The position numbers and the translations under genes were made by a program. From positions 1 to 59,925 of the forward strand of contig CAZYER010000003.1 in assembly GCA_964646525.1 (NCBI GenBank): a stretch of DNA of 59,925 nucleotides, given 5' to 3'. The notes beneath the pieces were generated by a model. That model was not told the origin of the DNA, did no database searches, and saw only the letters and a list, made by a program, of their open reading frames with translations. Positions within the stretch are counted from its first letter, which is position 1; the number at the start of each line of letters is the position of its first letter. Positions 17,025 through 26,041 of this stretch are shown one piece after another. Source of the DNA: GCA-002282575 sp964646525. GTDB taxonomy: Bacteria; Pseudomonadota; Gammaproteobacteria; Thiomicrospirales; Thiomicrospiraceae.

Positions 17025-17773
17025 AGTGGATAACTTTGCTGATGCTGGCGATTGGTGCTTCGTTACCATTATTGGCTTTGGCTGAACCAGGTATTCCAGC
17101 CTTTTCGGTACAAACCAACGCAGAAGGTCAGCAAGAATATTCATTGAGTGTGCAAATTTTATTGCTCATGACAGGTCTAACCTTGCTGCCTGCCGCTTTG
17201 ATGACAATGACTTCTTTTATGCGCATCGTGATTGTGCTATCGATTTTACGTCAGGCTCTTGGCACCATGCAGACGCCTTCTAACCAAGTACTCATTGGTT
17301 TAGCACTGTTCATGACCTTGTTTATCATGGCACCGATTTTTGACAAAATTAATGAAAATGCCATCGAGCCTTACCTCAACGAGCAGCTGAATATGATGCA
17401 AGCGATTGAAGCGGGTTCAGGACCAATGCGTCAATTCATGCTGCAACAAACACGTGAAGATGATTTGGCAATGTTTGCGGAAATGGCAAACGTCAAACTG
17501 GATGAGCCTGAATCTGTGCCATTTCGAGTGCTCATTCCTTCTTTTATCACCAGCGAATTGAAAACAGCTTTCCAAATTGGTTTTTTATTATTTATTCCCT
17601 TTCTGATTATTGATTTAGTGGTCGCCTCATTGCTCATGTCGATGGGTATGATGATGTTATCACCGATGATTATTTCTATGCCCTTTAAACTAATGTTATT
17701 TGTACTGATTGATGGTTGGGCATTAATTATGGGTACCTTGGCGAATAGCTTTGTCGTGCCTGGTGGGGTTTAG
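17021..17773 (+). CDS. fliP: FliP flagellar export-gate protein
   Basis: Core channel subunit (FliP5-FliQ4-FliR1) of the flagellar export gate. The 250 residues have a cleavable signal sequence (to about LALA-21), the signature LTLLPAALMTMTSFMRIVIVLSILRQALG given here in parts (LTLLPAALMTMTSF, then RIVIVLSILRQALG), and two C-terminal hydrophobic segments ending LMLFVLIDGWALIMG. The length is typical. It is followed by fliQ 12 bases later. Confidence 0.97.
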   Translation: MKWITLLMLAIGASLPLLALAEPGIPAFSVQTNAEGQQEYSLSVQILLLMTGLTLLPAALMTMTSFMRIVIVLSILRQALGTMQTPSNQVLIGLALFMTLFIMAPIFDKINENAIEPYLNEQLNMMQAIEAGSGPMRQFMLQQTREDDLAMFAEMANVKLDEPESVPFRVLIPSFITSELKTAFQIGFLLFIPFLIIDLVVASLLMSMGMMMLSPMIISMPFKLMLFVLIDGWALIMGTLANSFVVPGGV

Positions 17774-17785
17774 TGGGGTGTTGCC

Positions 17786-18055
17786 GTGACTTCAGAAACC
17801 ATTTTAACGATCGGCCAGAAAATGTTAGAAGTGGTGGTGCTTTTGTCTGTGCCTTTGCTTATTCCCACGCTCATTATTGGTTTGCTGGTTGGTATGTTTC
17901 AAGCGGCAACGCAAATTAACGAAATGACGCTGAGTTTTATTCCAAAATTGGTCGCCATTGTGGTGGTGTTGGTGTTTTTTGGTCCTTGGTTGCTCAATTT
18001 GCTGGTCGATTTCTCTCGCGAACTTATCTTGTCGATTCCTGAATACATTGGTTGA
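17786..18055 (+). CDS. fliQ: FliQ flagellar export-gate protein
   Basis: Small two-helix subunit of the export gate. The 89 residues are typical, with SETILTIGQKMLEVVVLLSV and IGLLVGMFQAATQINEMTLSF as separate conserved blocks. GTG 17786 is the start, preceded by GGGG at 17774-17777. A gap of about 160 bases with inverted repeats follows before fliR, although these genes are usually nearly contiguous. Confidence 0.96.
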   Translation: MTSETILTIGQKMLEVVVLLSVPLLIPTLIIGLLVGMFQAATQINEMTLSFIPKLVAIVVVLVFFGPWLLNLLVDFSRELILSIPEYIG

Positions 18056-18062
18056 GGCCAAT

Positions 18063-18174
18063 GGAAAGCGCTAAAAACTTCACTTCGTTCATTTTTAGAC
18101 TTTCCCGATGTGTTGTTTGGCTGGTGGAAGGGTTTTTTATCAATAATTCACCGTTAATGTTATTCATCCCTTCC
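18063..18174. repeat. Two inverted repeats in the fliQ-fliR gap
   Basis: The first is a composite hairpin: GGAAAG (18063-18068) pairs with CTTTCC (18100-18105), and CTAAAAA (18071-18077) with TTTTTAG (18092-18098), around a 14-base loop. The second pairs GGAAGGG (18126-18132) with CCCTTCC (18168-18174). Neither has a T-run after the second arm, so they are not classical terminators. The rest of 18056-18214 holds no gene. Confidence 0.6.
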
Positions 18175-18214
18175 CCCAAGACCCCCATCCCCATAGGTTT
18201 TTTGAGATGCCTTG

Positions 18215-18997
18215 ATGGAAACTAACTTTACCTATGAAGCTTTTTTGCAGTGGTGGGGCAATTTTTTTTGGCCTTTGGTGCGTATTGGCGCATTGATGTT
18301 TATTATGCCCGTGTTGTCTGCCAGAACCGTTTCAATGCGGTTTAAATTGATTGTCACGCTGATGTTGACGGCAGCCATTGCTCCTAGTGTTGAATTATCG
18401 AAACCGATCGATCCTTTTACCAATGAAGGAGTGTGGATGGCGGTTGAACAAGCCGGTATTGGGTTGGCAATGGGATTGGTCTTTGTTGTCGTGTTTCAAG
18501 CTTTTACACTGGCAGGACAAATGGTAGCCAATGCCATGGGTCTGGGCTTTGCTTCGATGGTTGATCCGGGTACGGGCATGAATTCTCCAGTCATTGCCCA
18601 GTTATATACCATCATTATTTCACTGTTATTTGTGTCCCTGAATGGACATTTAATGGTAGTGCAAATGCTCATTGATAGTTTTGTGCAAATGCCGCTGAAC
18701 GGTCATTTTCTATCCACTTTTACCATTAAGGCTTTGGTAGATTGGGGCAGTAATTTATTTATTTGGGCGATGATTATTGCATTGCCCGCAGTAACTGCCT
18801 TGTTATTGGCGAATCTTGCTTTAGGTTTGATTAGTCGAGCAGCGCCAACATTAAATGTTTTCTCGATCGGTTTTGTTATCACCATTTTGGGTGGTTTGTT
18901 GTTGCTTTGGTGGTTGTTGCCACAGGTAGTGGTTCAGTTCCAATTGTTCATGAATTTATCGTTTGACTTTGTACATCAGTTTAAATTGAGCGAATAA
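18215..18997 (+). CDS. fliR: FliR flagellar export-gate protein
   Basis: Single-copy subunit of the export gate next to FlhB. The 260 residues are mostly hydrophobic, with FliR blocks such as AGQMVANAMGLGFASMVDP and PALTALLLANLALGLISRAAPTLN (the latter visible as PAVTALLLANLALG then LISRAAPTLNVFSIGF). ATG 18215 is chosen over TTG 18212 immediately before it. It is followed by flhB one base after its stop. Confidence 0.96.
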   Translation: METNFTYEAFLQWWGNFFWPLVRIGALMFIMPVLSARTVSMRFKLIVTLMLTAAIAPSVELSKPIDPFTNEGVWMAVEQAGIGLAMGLVFVVVFQAFTLAGQMVANAMGLGFASMVDPGTGMNSPVIAQLYTIIISLLFVSLNGHLMVVQMLIDSFVQMPLNGHFLSTFTIKALVDWGSNLFIWAMIIALPAVTALLLANLALGLISRAAPTLNVFSIGFVITILGGLLLLWWLLPQVVVQFQLFMNLSFDFVHQFKLSE

Positions 18998-18998
18998 C

Positions 18999-20126
18999 AT
19001 GGCTGAAAACGCAGACGGTCAAGAGAAGAGTGAAGAACCGACTTCCAAAAAATTAGCAGATGCTCGTAAAAAGGGGCAGGTGGCGCGCTCTAAAGAGTTA
19101 GCGACTATGTTGATTATGATTGTTGCCTCCTTGTGGTTGTACTGGCTAGGACCGCAAATGATGGTCGATTTTGAGCGTATGATGATCATTGGCTTTAGTT
19201 TGGAACGCGATCATGCATTTGATATGAAGCGAGCGGCCGATTTAATTTTTGCTCAATTTGAAGCCGCCTTATGGCTGATATTCCCTTTTATTATGGGCAT
19301 GATGGTGATGGCGATTGTGGCCAATATTCTGGTCGGTGGTTGGTTGTTTAGTGCCGAAGTGATGGCGCCTAAATTCTCTAAGCTGAATCCGATCGCAGGC
19401 ATTAAGCGTATGTTTTCTTTACATGCGTTGGTTGAGCTGATTAAAGCACTACTGAAGTTCTTCTTAATGGCCGTCTTGGCGGTGTTATTCATTTATTCGA
19501 CGTTGCGAGAAGTTTATCATTTGGGACTCATTGAGGTTGAACCTGGTTTAGCCAGTGCAGGAGAAATTCTGGCGATGGCCTTGATCGTTATGTCTTTAGG
19601 ATTGATTGTGATAGCAGTGATTGACGTGCCTTATATGCTCTGGAAGCATAATGAAGACATGAAAATGACATTGCAAGAAGTGAAAGATGAGTTTAAACAA
19701 ACAGATGGTAATCCAGAGATTAAAGGACGCATTCGTAGAATGCAACAGGAAATGGCGATGAGGCGCATGATGCAGGATGTACCAACAGCGGATGTGATTA
19801 TCACTAACCCAGAACACTATGCGGTTGCTTTGAAATATGATGGTGAAAAAATGAATGCACCCGTGGTACTAGCGATGGGTATGGATTTTATGGCTGCTCA
19901 AATTAGAACGATTGCGACGCAAAACAACGTTGAAATTGTGCGCTCACCTGCCTTGGCGCGGGCTCTCTACTACAATAGTGAAGTGGGTCAAGTTATTCCT
20001 CGTCAATTGTTTGTGGCGGTAGCCCAAATTCTAGCGATGGTTTTCCAACTGAAAGAGCGTAAGATTAATCAGCTACCTGATTTTGATGATGTGGTTGTTC
20101 CCGCTGAATTAAAGCAGTCTCCTTAA
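18999..20126 (+). CDS. flhB: FlhB export-switch protein with an NPEH cleavage motif
   Basis: Export-gate component whose cytoplasmic domain self-cleaves and sets substrate specificity together with FliK. The 375 residues have a charged N-terminus (EKSEEPTSKKLADARKKGQV), four membrane helices and a C-terminal domain with the autocleavage loop N270-P271-E272-H273. The usual sequence is NPTH; Asn, Pro and His are kept and Thr is Glu here. The downstream segment (MDFMAAQIRTIATQNNVEIV, then ALARALYYNSEVGQVIPRQL) is canonical. A separate gene at 28673-28960 encodes only this cleaved C-terminal piece. Confidence 0.96.
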   Translation: MAENADGQEKSEEPTSKKLADARKKGQVARSKELATMLIMIVASLWLYWLGPQMMVDFERMMIIGFSLERDHAFDMKRAADLIFAQFEAALWLIFPFIMGMMVMAIVANILVGGWLFSAEVMAPKFSKLNPIAGIKRMFSLHALVELIKALLKFFLMAVLAVLFIYSTLREVYHLGLIEVEPGLASAGEILAMALIVMSLGLIVIAVIDVPYMLWKHNEDMKMTLQEVKDEFKQTDGNPEIKGRIRRMQQEMAMRRMMQDVPTADVIITNPEHYAVALKYDGEKMNAPVVLAMGMDFMAAQIRTIATQNNVEIVRSPALARALYYNSEVGQVIPRQLFVAVAQILAMVFQLKERKINQLPDFDDVVVPAELKQSP

Positions 20127-20143
20127 ATTTACACAGACTTAGC

Positions 20144-20160
20144 AGGGTTAAAGCATGCTC
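20144..20160 (+). promoter_or_regulatory. Weak sigma-54-like site before flhA
   Basis: GG (20145-20146) and GC (20157-20158) are 10 bases apart, but the flanks (AGGGTTA, ATGCT) match poorly. A TATAAT at 20178-20183 in the same gap has no -35. The 104-base gap before flhA suggests a separate promoter; which site is used is unclear. Confidence 0.25.
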
Positions 20161-20230
20161 TAAGCAACAAAACCTACTATAATGGGCTGGTTATGATGAT
20201 TTACCAATGGTTTTAGGCACTTACTGAATT

Positions 20231-22309
20231 ATGGATTGGCGTCAGCTCGCACAACAAGTACAAAATGCTATGCCCAAGGGCTTGGGGACGCCGTTATTAG
20301 TCATTGCACTCTTAGCGATGATGATTCTGCCTTTGCCAGCCTTACTGCTTGATATGCTGTTTACCTTTAATATCGCTTTGTCTCTGATGATTTTAATGGT
20401 AACGGTTTACGCGAAAAAGCCATTAGATTTCGCTGTTTTTCCTACCATCCTATTGGTCGCAACCTTGCTACGTTTGGCGCTCAATATTGCTTCTACACGC
20501 ATTATTTTGATGGAAGGTCATAATGGCGGAGACGCAGCTGGTCATGTGATTGAGGCATTTGGTAACTTTGTTATTGGTGGAAACTTTGCGGTTGGTTTAG
20601 TGGTTTTTGCCATTTTAATTGTTATTAACTTTGTGGTGGTCACCAAGGGTGCTGGGCGTGTTGCTGAGGTGAGTGCGCGCTTTGCTTTGGATTCATTACC
20701 TGGTAAGCAGATGGCGATTGATGCCGACTTGAATGCTGGATTGATCACGCAAGAGCAAGCGCAAGCTCGTCGACGCGAAGTTGCTGCGGAATCTGAATTT
20801 TATGGTTCGATGGATGGTGCGAGCAAGTTCGTGCGCGGTGATGCGATTGCAGGCATTATTATTTTGTTCATTAACATTATTGGTGGTTTTATTATTGGTA
20901 TGGCGCAGCATGGGCTTCCTTTTGGTGAGTCGGTGCAGATTTATACCCTATTAACCATTGGTGATGGCTTGGTGGCACAAATCCCTGCCTTGTTATTATC
21001 GGTTGCTGCCGCATTAATGGTGACGCGTTCTGGTGAGAATGTTGAAATTTCACAGCAAATGAATGATCAACTATTAACCAATCCCAAACCGTTAATATTG
21101 TCAGCGGGCGTATTGTTTTTAATGGGTATTATTCCTGGTATGCCGAATGTGGCATTTTTAAGCTTGGCCGCTTTAACGGGTGCTGGAGCTTGGTGGTTAG
21201 TCAATAAACAAAAGCAAGCGGCGCAAGTCGACAGTCAGCCAGTTGAAATGAGTGATGATTCGGTCGGTAAGCCACCAGAGTTGGGGTGGGATGATGTACA
21301 GCAAGTAGATACCTTGGGATTAGAGATTGGTTATCGTCTCATTCCCATGGTAGATACCGCTCAAGATGGTCAGCTATTAGAGCGCATTAAAGGTGTTCGA
21401 CGTAAATTGTCGCAAGAACTGGGCTTTTTGATTCCGTCTGTTCATATTCGCGATAATTTGGAGCTATCTCCGAACCAGTATCGTATTAGCATGATGGGTG
21501 TTACTTTGGGTTCTGGTGAAGTTTATCATGATCGTGATCTGGCCATTAATTCTGGCCAAGTTTATGGTCAACTCAATGGCATTGCCACCAAAGACCCAAC
21601 TTTTGGGCTGGATGCGGTTTGGATTAGTAAACAGGATCGTGATCAGGCACAAACATTGGGTTATACCGTAGTAGATTCGGGTACGGTTATTGCGACTCAC
21701 CTCAGTCAGATTCTACAGGACAATGCCGATGAGTTGTTGGGCTTGGAAGAGGTGCAACAAATTCTCAATCGGGTGAAGCAAAACGCGGAAAAATTGGTGG
21801 AAGAAGCGACCAAAGATGTGCCTTTAGCTTTATTGGTACAGCTATTGCAAAATCTATTACGCGAGCGTATTCCTGTGAGGGATATGCGCACCATTTTAGA
21901 GGCGCTGCTAGAGCGTATTGGTCAGACCAAAGATTTAGCACAATTAACGGTGCATGTTCGCACTGCACTGGGTAAGTTTATCTTGCAAAATATTCCTGGT
22001 GTGGGCGATGTGGTCGAGGTGATGACGCTGGATCCGAATTTGGAACAGGTTTTGCTGAAATCCATGCAAGGAGCGCCCGAAGGACAGTTGGCGATTGAGC
22101 CGAGCTTGGCAGAGCGTGTCAGTCAGCGTTTGAATGAACAGGTACAACAGCGAGAAATGGTAGGAAAACCGTCTATTTTGTTGGTCAATCCGTTTGTGCG
22201 TGCACCCTTAGCGCGTTTGTTCCGTTATTCGATTCCGAGTTTGGTGGTGTTATCCTACAGTGAAATTCCTGAAAGTAGGCAAATTAATGTGTTCGCTTCG
22301 ATTGGTTAA
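20231..22309 (+). CDS. flhA: FlhA flagellar export-gate protein
   Basis: Largest export-gate subunit; nine copies form the cytoplasmic ring that receives substrate-chaperone complexes. The 692 residues have about eight N-terminal membrane helices, the FHIPEP-region signature (LALNIASTRIILMEGH and the loop VSARFALDSLPGKQMAIDAD) and a long soluble C-terminal domain ending near VLSYSEIPESRQINVFASIG. Length and order are standard. flhF follows after 10 bases. Confidence 0.97.
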   Translation: MDWRQLAQQVQNAMPKGLGTPLLVIALLAMMILPLPALLLDMLFTFNIALSLMILMVTVYAKKPLDFAVFPTILLVATLLRLALNIASTRIILMEGHNGGDAAGHVIEAFGNFVIGGNFAVGLVVFAILIVINFVVVTKGAGRVAEVSARFALDSLPGKQMAIDADLNAGLITQEQAQARRREVAAESEFYGSMDGASKFVRGDAIAGIIILFINIIGGFIIGMAQHGLPFGESVQIYTLLTIGDGLVAQIPALLLSVAAALMVTRSGENVEISQQMNDQLLTNPKPLILSAGVLFLMGIIPGMPNVAFLSLAALTGAGAWWLVNKQKQAAQVDSQPVEMSDDSVGKPPELGWDDVQQVDTLGLEIGYRLIPMVDTAQDGQLLERIKGVRRKLSQELGFLIPSVHIRDNLELSPNQYRISMMGVTLGSGEVYHDRDLAINSGQVYGQLNGIATKDPTFGLDAVWISKQDRDQAQTLGYTVVDSGTVIATHLSQILQDNADELLGLEEVQQILNRVKQNAEKLVEEATKDVPLALLVQLLQNLLRERIPVRDMRTILEALLERIGQTKDLAQLTVHVRTALGKFILQNIPGVGDVVEVMTLDPNLEQVLLKSMQGAPEGQLAIEPSLAERVSQRLNEQVQQREMVGKPSILLVNPFVRAPLARLFRYSIPSLVVLSYSEIPESRQINVFASIG

Positions 22310-22319
22310 GGTGGATTAG

Positions 22320-23513
22320 ATGCGTATTAAGCGTTTTGTCGCCAGCAACATGCGTCAAGCCATGAATATGGTGAAAGAAGAGTTAGGTGATCAGGCTGTC
22401 ATTATGTCAACACGTCAATTAGATGACAGTGTTGAAGTTACTGCGGGCATTGATCCTGACATGGTTTCATCTGCACCAATAACTACGCCATATGCTCACG
22501 ATGCCTTCAGTAGCAGTCAAATGAAAGAGCCGTTGGTTAGCTCCTCATCTACGAGCAGTTTTCGTGCTCAACCATCACCACAACCAGATTTGGCCAATAT
22601 GCACCAAGAGTTGAAGCAGATGCGTGCTTTGTTAGAGCAGCAGTTATCCGGTTTTGCTTGGCAGCAAACTAGTGTACAACATCCCGATAAAGTAACCTTG
22701 CTCAAGCGTCTTTCAGCCATGGGTATTGGTTGGGAACTTTGTCAAAATTTGGTAGAACAGCTCGTGATGTCAGGGGATGTAGAGGCGGATTGGCGACAGA
22801 TTCAGGCAAGTTTGTTGCATAATATGCCGGCCTTGGCCGATGGTTTACTGGATCAAGGTGGCGTCATTGCCTTGGTCGGGCCTACTGGAGTCGGTAAAAC
22901 AACGACCATTGCCAAATTGGCTGCACGTTATGCGTTGCGATATGGCACCGCTGAATGTGCCATGATCACGCTGGATACTTATAAAATTGGTGCGCAAGAA
23001 CAATTAAAAATATTTGCCGATTTGATTGGAGTACCTCTTTATACCGCGAGTACCCCCACTGAGTTTTTTCGCTTATTGGATAAGTTGGCGCAACGTCGGT
23101 TGGTTTTGGTTGATACGGCAGGGTTAAGCCAACGTGATGCGCGTTTGCATAATTATTTAGCGCAAAGCTTGGATGATGGTACGGGTGATATTAAACCCTT
23201 GCTGGTGTTGTCTGCCGCTACTCAGTTAAGTGTGATGCAAGAGATTATGCTCGCCTTTGGTAAGCTTAAGCCGATTGGTTGTATTTTAACCAAATTGGAT
23301 GAGGCAACCTTGCTGGGTCCTGCGGTGACCTTATTAGCGCAAAACCGCTTGGCATTGGCTTATTGTACTAATGGTCAGCGGGTGCCAGAAGATTTGATGC
23401 CGATAACGGCACGAGATTTGCTTGATCAAGCTATTGCAATGGGGCGCACACGTGAAGCGACGGCTTTAGATGGCGTTCATTATGGACTCGGTCGGGAGAT
23501 AACGGATGTTTGA
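22320..23513 (+). CDS. flhF: FlhF SRP-type GTPase for flagellar placement
   Basis: SRP-family GTPase that marks the pole for assembly of polar flagella. The 397 residues have an N-terminal basic start (MRIKRFVASNMRQAM), a disordered B region, and the NG domain with G1 GPTGVGKTTT, DTAGLSQRD and the TKLDEA specificity motif. AAGGTGG precedes the ATG. The stop overlaps the flhG start by 8 bases, and the two work as an opposing pair. Presence of flhFG indicates polar rather than peritrichous flagella. Confidence 0.96.
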   Translation: MRIKRFVASNMRQAMNMVKEELGDQAVIMSTRQLDDSVEVTAGIDPDMVSSAPITTPYAHDAFSSSQMKEPLVSSSSTSSFRAQPSPQPDLANMHQELKQMRALLEQQLSGFAWQQTSVQHPDKVTLLKRLSAMGIGWELCQNLVEQLVMSGDVEADWRQIQASLLHNMPALADGLLDQGGVIALVGPTGVGKTTTIAKLAARYALRYGTAECAMITLDTYKIGAQEQLKIFADLIGVPLYTASTPTEFFRLLDKLAQRRLVLVDTAGLSQRDARLHNYLAQSLDDGTGDIKPLLVLSAATQLSVMQEIMLAFGKLKPIGCILTKLDEATLLGPAVTLLAQNRLALAYCTNGQRVPEDLMPITARDLLDQAIAMGRTREATALDGVHYGLGREITDV

Positions 23514-24360
23514 AGATCAGGCGGCAGGGCTAAGATCAACGGGGCAACAACGCCCTGTCAGAACCATTGCCATCACCGGTGGTAAGGGCGGTGTGGGTAA
23601 AACCAGTGTATCGGTTAATTTAGGGGTTGCCTTGTCCAAAATGGGCGAGCGAGTGTGTCTGCTCGACGCTGACATGAGTATGGCCAACGTAGACGTGTTA
23701 CTGGGGTTGAGAGCGCCTTATAACCTCTCGCATGTGTTAGATGGTACTCATGGTCTTAAAGAGGTGATGATTGAAGGTCCAGGTGGTCTTAAGATTATTC
23801 CTGGTTCTTCTGGAGTCCGGCGCATGGCCAATCTGTCTAGTGTGGAAAATGCGGGATTAATTCAGGCGTTTTCCGAATTGGCCGACGATATTGATGTATT
23901 GTTAATCGACACAGCAGCGGGCATATCTGATAGTGTACTCAGTTTCTGTCGTGCTGCGATGGAGGTGTTGGTGGTTGTATGCGATGAACCAGCATCCATC
24001 ACCGATGCCTATGCACTGATTAAGGTGCTTAATCGTGAATATGGGGTATCAAAAGTACGAATTGTAGCGAATATGGCGCAATCTCCTAGCCATGCTATGG
24101 CGCTATTTGATAAGATTGCCAGTGTATGTGAACGTTTTCTTGATGTGCAGGTCAGTTATGCTGGTCCCGTGCCTTTTGATCCGAGTTTGCGTGTGGCGAT
24201 TCAGCAGCAAACATCGGTTGTGTTGTCCAAGCCTTTTAGTCCTTCCGGTAAGGCGTTGTCCTTGTTGGCGCGCGAGGTAATGCGCTGGCCAGTACCGATG
24301 GGACCGAGTGGTTATTTGCAGTTTTTTGTCGAACGATTAGTACAGTCAGGTATCCGATAA
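23506..24360 (+). CDS. flhG: FlhG/FleN flagellar-number regulator
   Basis: MinD/ParA-type ATPase that limits flagellar number; it stimulates FlhF GTPase and in Pseudomonas also restrains FleQ. The 284 residues start with the conserved activator peptide DQAAGLR (4-10). The deviant Walker A GGKGGVGKTS follows, then DADMSMANVDVLLGL, LIDTAAG and a C-terminal membrane-targeting region. Overlap with flhF points to coupled translation. Confidence 0.95.
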   Translation: MFEDQAAGLRSTGQQRPVRTIAITGGKGGVGKTSVSVNLGVALSKMGERVCLLDADMSMANVDVLLGLRAPYNLSHVLDGTHGLKEVMIEGPGGLKIIPGSSGVRRMANLSSVENAGLIQAFSELADDIDVLLIDTAAGISDSVLSFCRAAMEVLVVVCDEPASITDAYALIKVLNREYGVSKVRIVANMAQSPSHAMALFDKIASVCERFLDVQVSYAGPVPFDPSLRVAIQQQTSVVLSKPFSPSGKALSLLAREVMRWPVPMGPSGYLQFFVERLVQSGIR

Positions 24361-24363
24361 GTT

Positions 24364-25104
24364 ATGACGCCCGTTAAAGCCTATGCTCAAATGCAAAAGC
24401 AGCAAACTTCTCTGAGCGAGCAAATTGAGGCACACACTGATTTGGTGAAGCGTATTGCTTATCACTTGAAGGGGCGTTTGCCTTCCAGTGTGCAGGTTGA
24501 TGATTTGGTGCAATCGGGCATGATTGGGTTGATCGAGGCGGTGCAAAAGTACGATGCCAGTCAAGGTGCGAGTTTTGAAACCTATGCTGGTATCCGTATT
24601 CGTGGTGCGATGTTGGATGAAATTCGTAAAGGGGATTGGACACCGCGCTCTGTACATCGTAAGTCTCGCGAGGTCTCTGAGGCCATTCGGTCCATTGAAG
24701 CAACGACAGGGCGAGAAGCCAAAGATGAAGAGGTTGCTAAACTCTTGGGTATGTCCATGTCGGAATATCATCAAGTGTTGCAGGACTCGGTAACGACACA
24801 GGTTTTATCAATCGACATGCCTGATCATGATCAGTTGTCTGAAGATCAACTAACGCTGAATCATGCTTCGGATATGGCTGAACCCATGCAAGAGTTGATG
24901 CAGTCTCAGTTTCAGGGGCAGTTAGCGGAGGCGATTGCCAGTTTGCCAGAGCGAGAGCAGTTGGTTATGTCTTTGTATTATGATGAAGAATTGAATTTGA
25001 AAGAAATTGGGGAAGTGCTTAATGTCAGTGAGTCGCGCGTTTGTCAGATTCACGGTCAAGCACTGTTGCGCATCCGTTCGCGTTTAAAAGAATGGGCTGA
25101 ATAG
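24364..25104 (+). CDS. fliA: FliA flagellar sigma-28 factor
   Basis: Sigma factor for late flagellar and chemotaxis genes, held back by FlgM until the hook is complete. The 246 residues have region 2 (VDDLVQSGMIGLIEAVQKYD, FETYAGIRIRGAMLDEIRK), region 3 and region 4 with the helix-turn-helix NLKEIGEVLNVSESRVCQIH. It starts 3 bases after flhG. A close match to its recognition sequence is present at 32196-32222 before the second receptor gene. Confidence 0.97.
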   Translation: MTPVKAYAQMQKQQTSLSEQIEAHTDLVKRIAYHLKGRLPSSVQVDDLVQSGMIGLIEAVQKYDASQGASFETYAGIRIRGAMLDEIRKGDWTPRSVHRKSREVSEAIRSIEATTGREAKDEEVAKLLGMSMSEYHQVLQDSVTTQVLSIDMPDHDQLSEDQLTLNHASDMAEPMQELMQSQFQGQLAEAIASLPEREQLVMSLYYDEELNLKEIGEVLNVSESRVCQIHGQALLRIRSRLKEWAE

Positions 25105-25132
25105 TCGAAATTAAGAGGAGATATCATCCACC

Positions 25133-25525
25133 ATGGCCATCAATCGTGATATGCGTATTTTAGTTGTTGATGATTTTTCAACCATGCGTCGCATTGTCAA
25201 AAACCTATTGAAAGAATTGGGTTTCAGTAACTTTACTGAAGCAGAAGATGGTGTGCAGGCATGGGATGCTGTGGAAGCTGCAGGCGGATTTGATTTTATC
25301 GTTTCCGATTGGAATATGCCGAACATGACGGGTATTGATTTCTTACGTAAAGTTCGTGCTGATGCTCGTTTTAAGGATACGCCTTTCTTGTTAATTACGG
25401 CCGAAGCAAAACGCAGCCAAATTTTTGAAGCAGCTGAAGCAGGTGTAAATGGGTATATTGTTAAGCCTTTCACCGCGGCAACGTTAAACGAAAAAATTCA
25501 GAAAATTTTTGAGCGTATTGGTTAA
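25133..25525 (+). CDS. cheY: CheY chemotaxis response regulator
   Basis: Diffusible receiver protein that, when phosphorylated by CheA, binds FliM and changes motor rotation. The 130 residues contain the pocket D13-D14, phospho-acceptor D59 (SDWNMPNM), the Thr/Ala switch (LLITAEA) and the conserved Lys in VKPF. AAGAGGAG precedes the ATG by about 12 bases, a long but workable spacing. A strong terminator follows, separating it from cheZ. Confidence 0.97.
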   Translation: MAINRDMRILVVDDFSTMRRIVKNLLKELGFSNFTEAEDGVQAWDAVEAAGGFDFIVSDWNMPNMTGIDFLRKVRADARFKDTPFLLITAEAKRSQIFEAAEAGVNGYIVKPFTAATLNEKIQKIFERIG

Positions 25526-25541
25526 GTACGCCATGATAAGT

Positions 25542-25565
25542 GCCCGCCCATGAGCGGGCTTTTTT
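25542..25565 (+). terminator. Intrinsic terminator between cheY and cheZ
   Basis: GCCCGC (25542-25547) pairs with GCGGGC (25554-25559) around a 6-base loop and is followed by six T (25560-25565). It ends 20 bases before the cheZ ATG and should reduce read-through into cheZ. Confidence 0.8.
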
Positions 25566-25585
25566 ATGCCTTCGGGAGAGAGAAA

Positions 25586-26041
25586 ATGACGACTGGCCAA
25601 CATATCGATGAAATCAGTGAGCGCATTAACTATGTTATGTCTACTAAGGAATCAGCGGTACAACAAACTTTAATGCTTACAGAAGAGTCTTTATCGACAC
25701 TGGATAATTTGAAAATTGTGTTGCAGATGCAAACCAATCTGCTCAGTAACGATGAAGTCAATGCAGAGTTATTGCAACAGATCACACAGGCGATTGAAGC
25801 GGTTCAACATCGTTTAACCGAAATGTTGATGGTGCAAAGTTACCAAGACATTACGGGGCAAGTTTTGCAACAAGTGTTGCAAAACTTGCAACGGCTTGAC
25901 CGTGACGCTCAACTTAATGGCGTGAATGCCGATAAGCCAGCTAGTGCTGGTTTTGGTCCAGCTGTATTGGCGGATGAAAAACAGGGTCGAGCTAAAGGAC
26001 AACAAGATGTGGATGATCTGCTTGCCGAAATGGGTTTGTAG
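25586..26041 (+). CDS. cheZ: CheZ phosphatase, unusually short
   Basis: Phosphatase that removes phosphate from CheY. The catalytic D88 and Q92 lie in SYQDITGQV, equivalent to D143/Q147 of E. coli CheZ, and the C-terminal CheY-binding peptide DVDDLLAEMGL is present. The whole protein is only 151 residues against about 214 in E. coli and more in Pseudomonas, so much of the N-terminal helix is missing. The ATG at 25586 is set by GGGAGAGAG; an upstream in-frame start at 25550 lies inside the terminator hairpin and is unlikely. Confidence 0.9.
   Translation: MTTGQHIDEISERINYVMSTKESAVQQTLMLTEESLSTLDNLKIVLQMQTNLLSNDEVNAELLQQITQAIEAVQHRLTEMLMVQSYQDITGQVLQQVLQNLQRLDRDAQLNGVNADKPASAGFGPAVLADEKQGRAKGQQDVDDLLAEMGL

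Noticed and set aside
24346..24774. 142-residue minus-strand frame opposite flhG-fliA
   Set aside because: It is a shadow of fliA codon use; His/Arg-rich composition is typical of antisense translation.
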